Source: Sphaerochaeta pleomorpha str. Grapes (GTDB lineage: Bacteria > Spirochaetota > Spirochaetia > Sphaerochaetales > Sphaerochaetaceae). Taken from it: a stretch of DNA of 64,000 nt. The position numbers were made by a program, and so were the translations under genes. This document shows positions 61,690 through 64,000 of this stretch, one piece after another. Position 1 is the stretch's first letter; each line of letters starts with the position of its first letter. Location: assembly GCF_000236685.1 (NCBI RefSeq), contig NC_016633.1:2852001-2916000 (forward strand), in the 5' to 3' direction. The notes beneath the pieces were generated by a model. The model was not told where the DNA came from. It saw only the letters and a program-made list of their open reading frames with translations, and made no database searches.

Positions 61690-62400
61690 ATGGTCAAGAC
61701 CAAGCAGTTGTACGAAGGGAAAGCCAAGAAAGTATACGCTACCAATGAAGACGGGGTGTATATTGTCTCGTATAAAGACGATGCCACGGCCTTCAACGGG
61801 TTGAAGAAAGGGACCATCGAGGGGAAAGGTTCCATCAACAACAGGGTAAGCAATCACCTCATGGGGCTTTTGCACCAGAGTGGAATCCCCACGCATTTTA
61901 TTGAGGAACTCAACGAACGGGAAACCGCAGTGAGAGCAGTGCAGATAGTTCCCCTGGAAGTTATCGTACGCAACATTGCAGCCGGTTCCCTGTCCAAGCG
62001 CCTTGGCCTTGAGGAAGGTACCAAACTCAAAACCACGGTTTTGGAATATTGCTATAAAAACGACGACCTAGGCGATCCCATGCTCAATGAGTACCACATT
62101 AAGGCAATGGAATTGGCCACTGAAGACGAATTGGCCATCATCTCCTCCTATAGCTTCGAGATAAACAAGATACTGAGTGAATATCTGCTCGACCTTGGTA
62201 TCGAATTGGTCGACTTCAAGTTGGAATTTGGTCGCGCTGATGACGGTTCGATTATCCTAGCCGATGAGATTTCTCCCGATACCTGCCGGTTCTGGGACAG
62301 CAAGACCAAGACCAAGCTTGACAAGGACCGGTTCAGACGTGACCTCGGAAATGTTGAAGATGCCTACAAGGAAATTCTCAAGCGACTCATGGGAGTATAA
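61690..62400 (+). CDS. purC: Phosphoribosylaminoimidazole-succinocarboxamide synthase
   Basis: A 236-residue SAICAR synthase that joins aspartate to CAIR. It has the N-terminal [32 protein letters not shown] and [22 protein letters not shown] regions of the family. AAGGGAG precedes the ATG. Second gene of the purine operon. Confidence 0.96.
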   Translation: MVKTKQLYEGKAKKVYATNEDGVYIVSYKDDATAFNGLKKGTIEGKGSINNRVSNHLMGLLHQSGIPTHFIEELNERETAVRAVQIVPLEVIVRNIAAGSLSKRLGLEEGTKLKTTVLEYCYKNDDLGDPMLNEYHIKAMELATEDELAIISSYSFEINKILSEYLLDLGIELVDFKLEFGRADDGSIILADEISPDTCRFWDSKTKTKLDKDRFRRDLGNVEDAYKEILKRLMGV

Positions 62401-62403
62401 CCA

Positions 62404-63849
62404 ATGTCCGAAATTCACGAAGAGTGTGGACTTTTCGGCGTCTACTCGAAAGCAAACGAGGATGTCGCCGCTCTCTCTTATTATGCACTGTATGCCCTGC
62501 AGCACAGGGGTCAGGAAGGCTGTGGCATAGCCCTGAACGACGATGGGGTGATTACTGTACATAAGGATAGCGGCCTGGTCAGGGATGTCTTCCCCCCAGG
62601 CTCGATTCCTTTGGGTTCCGGCTCTTCGATGGCCATTGCCCATGCACGGTATGGTACAACAGGCAATGACCCGAGGACCAATGTGCAACCCTTGGTGATA
62701 ACCCATAGGAAAGGCCGTATGGCCCTTGCCCACAACGGGAACCTTACCAACGATGCCGAGCTACGGGAATCGCTTGAGATGAAGGGCTCCATTTTCCATA
62801 CGACCAGCGACACTGAAGTAATTGCCTATATCATTACCAAGAACCGATTATCCTGTACGAGCATCGAGCAGGCGATCGAGAAGACCATGGAAGAAATAGC
62901 CGGGGCGTACTCGCTTATGGTTATGTCCAGCACAAAGCTTATTGCCGTGCGCGACCCCTGGGGGTTTCGTCCCCTGTGTATGGGAAGACTTGGCGATGGG
63001 TATGTCTTTGCCTCGGAGAGCTGTGCCCTCGATGCTGTCGGGGCTATCTTTGAACGAGATGTGGAACCTGGGGAGATTGTAGTCATTGACTCCAAGACAG
63101 TTTCCGAGACCGGTCCTGTGAGCATCAAGACACACTGTAAAAAAGAAAAATCCTCGCTCTGCGTTTTTGAACTGATTTATTTTGCACGGCCTGATAGCAT
63201 TGTCGATTCCATTCATATTCACTCAGCGCGCCTGAGGGCCGGGGCATTTTTAGCCCTTGAGCATCCCTCCCAGGCAGATGTGGTGATCGGGGTCCCCGAT
63301 AGTGGCCTCGATGCTGCAATCGGCTATTCAAGGCAATCGGGTATCCCCTATGGCCTTGGGTTTATCAAAAACAAGTATATCGGGAGGACTTTTATCCAGC
63401 CAAGCCAGAGCGACCGTGAGGATACCGTACGGATTAAACTCAATCCCATTGTTTCCACAGTGAAAGGCAAGCGGGTAGTACTCATCGACGATTCGATTGT
63501 CAGGGGAACTACAAGCAAACGTATTGTCAGGTTGTTGCGTGAGGCAGGGGCAAAGGAAATCCATTTTAGATCCTCGGCTCCGAAATTCCTCTACCCCTGT
63601 TACTTTGGCACAGACATAGACTCTTCGACAGATCTGTTTGCCTACAAGTATGATGACGAGCAGATGTGCAGGCAGCTCGATGTCGACTCGCTGGGGTTTC
63701 TCAGTAGTGAAAATGTTACAAAACTTGCAGACCATCCCTGCATTGGGTTCTGCACTGCCTGCTTTACCGGGAATTACCCTTGTCCCGAGCCCTTGTGCAA
63801 GGGAAAAGACAAGTATTCGGCGAAACTGCCAAGGAGCGAAGAAGAATGA
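62404..63849 (+). CDS. purF: Amidophosphoribosyltransferase
   Basis: A 481-residue enzyme starting the purine pathway. A short propeptide (MSEIHEE) precedes the catalytic Cys8 (CGLFGVYS), expected to become the N terminus after cleavage. The glutaminase domain continues to about residue 230; the phosphoribosyltransferase motif reads [18 protein letters not shown]-terminal cysteines ([20 protein letters not shown]) resemble the cluster ligands of Bacillus-type PurF, which carries a 4Fe-4S centre. Its stop overlaps purM by four bases. Confidence 0.96.
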   Translation: MSEIHEECGLFGVYSKANEDVAALSYYALYALQHRGQEGCGIALNDDGVITVHKDSGLVRDVFPPGSIPLGSGSSMAIAHARYGTTGNDPRTNVQPLVITHRKGRMALAHNGNLTNDAELRESLEMKGSIFHTTSDTEVIAYIITKNRLSCTSIEQAIEKTMEEIAGAYSLMVMSSTKLIAVRDPWGFRPLCMGRLGDGYVFASESCALDAVGAIFERDVEPGEIVVIDSKTVSETGPVSIKTHCKKEKSSLCVFELIYFARPDSIVDSIHIHSARLRAGAFLALEHPSQADVVIGVPDSGLDAAIGYSRQSGIPYGLGFIKNKYIGRTFIQPSQSDREDTVRIKLNPIVSTVKGKRVVLIDDSIVRGTTSKRIVRLLREAGAKEIHFRSSAPKFLYPCYFGTDIDSSTDLFAYKYDDEQMCRQLDVDSLGFLSSENVTKLADHPCIGFCTACFTGNYPCPEPLCKGKDKYSAKLPRSEEE

Positions 63850-64000
63850 ACAGCAATAGCCAGAGTGAAAGTTACCGCCTCAGCGGTGTAGATATAAATG
63901 CAGGCTATAAAGCAGTGGAACTGATGAAAAGCCATGTCGCCCGTACCCTCATCCCTGGGGTCCGTTCGGATATCGGGGGGTTCGGGGGCTTGTTCGAACT
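63846..64000 (+). CDS. purM: Phosphoribosylformylglycinamidine cyclo-ligase, N-terminal part
   Basis: The first 51 codons of purM, cut by the window edge. [21 protein letters not shown] and GGFGGLFEL (split) are characteristic of AIR synthase. The ATG overlaps the purF stop, so translation is coupled. Confidence 0.9.
   Translation, partial: MNSNSQSESYRLSGVDINAGYKAVELMKSHVARTLIPGVRSDIGGFGGLFE

Noticed and set aside
1-64000. CRISPR arrays, insertion sequences, prophage or toxin-antitoxin pairs
   Set aside because: Looked for short regular repeats, transposase or integrase motifs and paired small genes; none found.

Overview
This 64 kb window is bacterial chromosome, almost fully coding, on both strands, with short intergenic gaps. 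Gene content and protein style (oligopeptide and ribose-type ABC transporters, TRAP transporter, Trk system, AmmeMemoRadiSam genes, paired LacI and FadR regulators, many catabolic genes) suggest a free-living carbohydrate-fermenting spirochaete, perhaps Sphaerochaeta-like. That assignment is an inference from overall resemblance; there is no rRNA gene to settle it. I see no phage, insertion sequence or CRISPR array. The only RNA gene recognised is an initiator tRNA-Met.

Layout. 0-7.8 kb: tail of a sugar ABC transporter (ATPase, permease) with a LacI regulator, then an opposing alcohol dehydrogenase/aldo-keto reductase pair, a XylR-like regulator (sugar-binding domain fused to AraC helix-turn-helix), a fructose-6-phosphate-aldolase-like transaldolase and an SGNH hydrolase: a sugar or polyol catabolic region. 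7.8-12.2 kb (minus): four overlapping genes aroA, threonine aldolase, EFR1-type flavodoxin/ferredoxin and MalY-type C-S lyase. 12.2-19.5 kb (minus): oligopeptide transporter, oppB-C-D-F and separately promoted oppA, with a small plus-strand membrane-protein gene between; OppC carries a large insertion. 19.8-26.9 kb (plus): rimO, a UvrD-type helicase, a shrunken class III aminotransferase-like protein, rplM-rpsI, recX and a Na/Ca exchanger-type antiporter. 27-36.9 kb: DMT permease, stand-alone trpB, thioredoxin, membrane dipeptidase, a glycerate operon (gntP-type permease, glycerate kinase, AlkD-like protein) and trkA-trkH.

37-43 kb: tRNA-fMet, an apparently empty stretch, a membrane-anchored alpha/beta hydrolase, an HMA metal-binding protein with a two-component system, a divergent SHOCT protein and PhzF. 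43.2-49.4 kb: a second sugar ABC cassette (ATPase, permease, binding protein, LacI) paralogous to the first, plus DUF3795 and YhcH genes. 49.5-55.8 kb: TRAP transporter (dctP-Q-M), a DapA-family lyase and an HpcH/HpaI aldolase, flanked by two paralogous FadR-type regulators; this looks like a sugar-acid catabolic island. 56-58.6 kb: complete AmmeMemoRadiSam triad. 58.6-60.9 kb: YwbE, ABC-F ATPase, C_GCAxxG_C_C protein. 61.1 kb to the end: purine operon purE-purC-purF-purM (purM cut by the window edge).

The less routine signals are regulatory and architectural: two promoters whose -10 box lies six bases before the ATG (candidate leaderless mRNAs), an 18-bp palindrome in the rplM leader, a strong terminator folded into the start of recX, three helically phased CATTCAT repeats between a two-component operon and its divergent neighbour, palindromes at the oppA, sugar-ABC and purE promoters, a roughly 230-residue insertion in OppC, and a coiled-coil tail on a sugar permease. 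Nothing here is a clearly new multi-gene system; the best candidates for unexplained biology are the AmmeMemoRadiSam triad and the shrunken aminotransferase-like protein.
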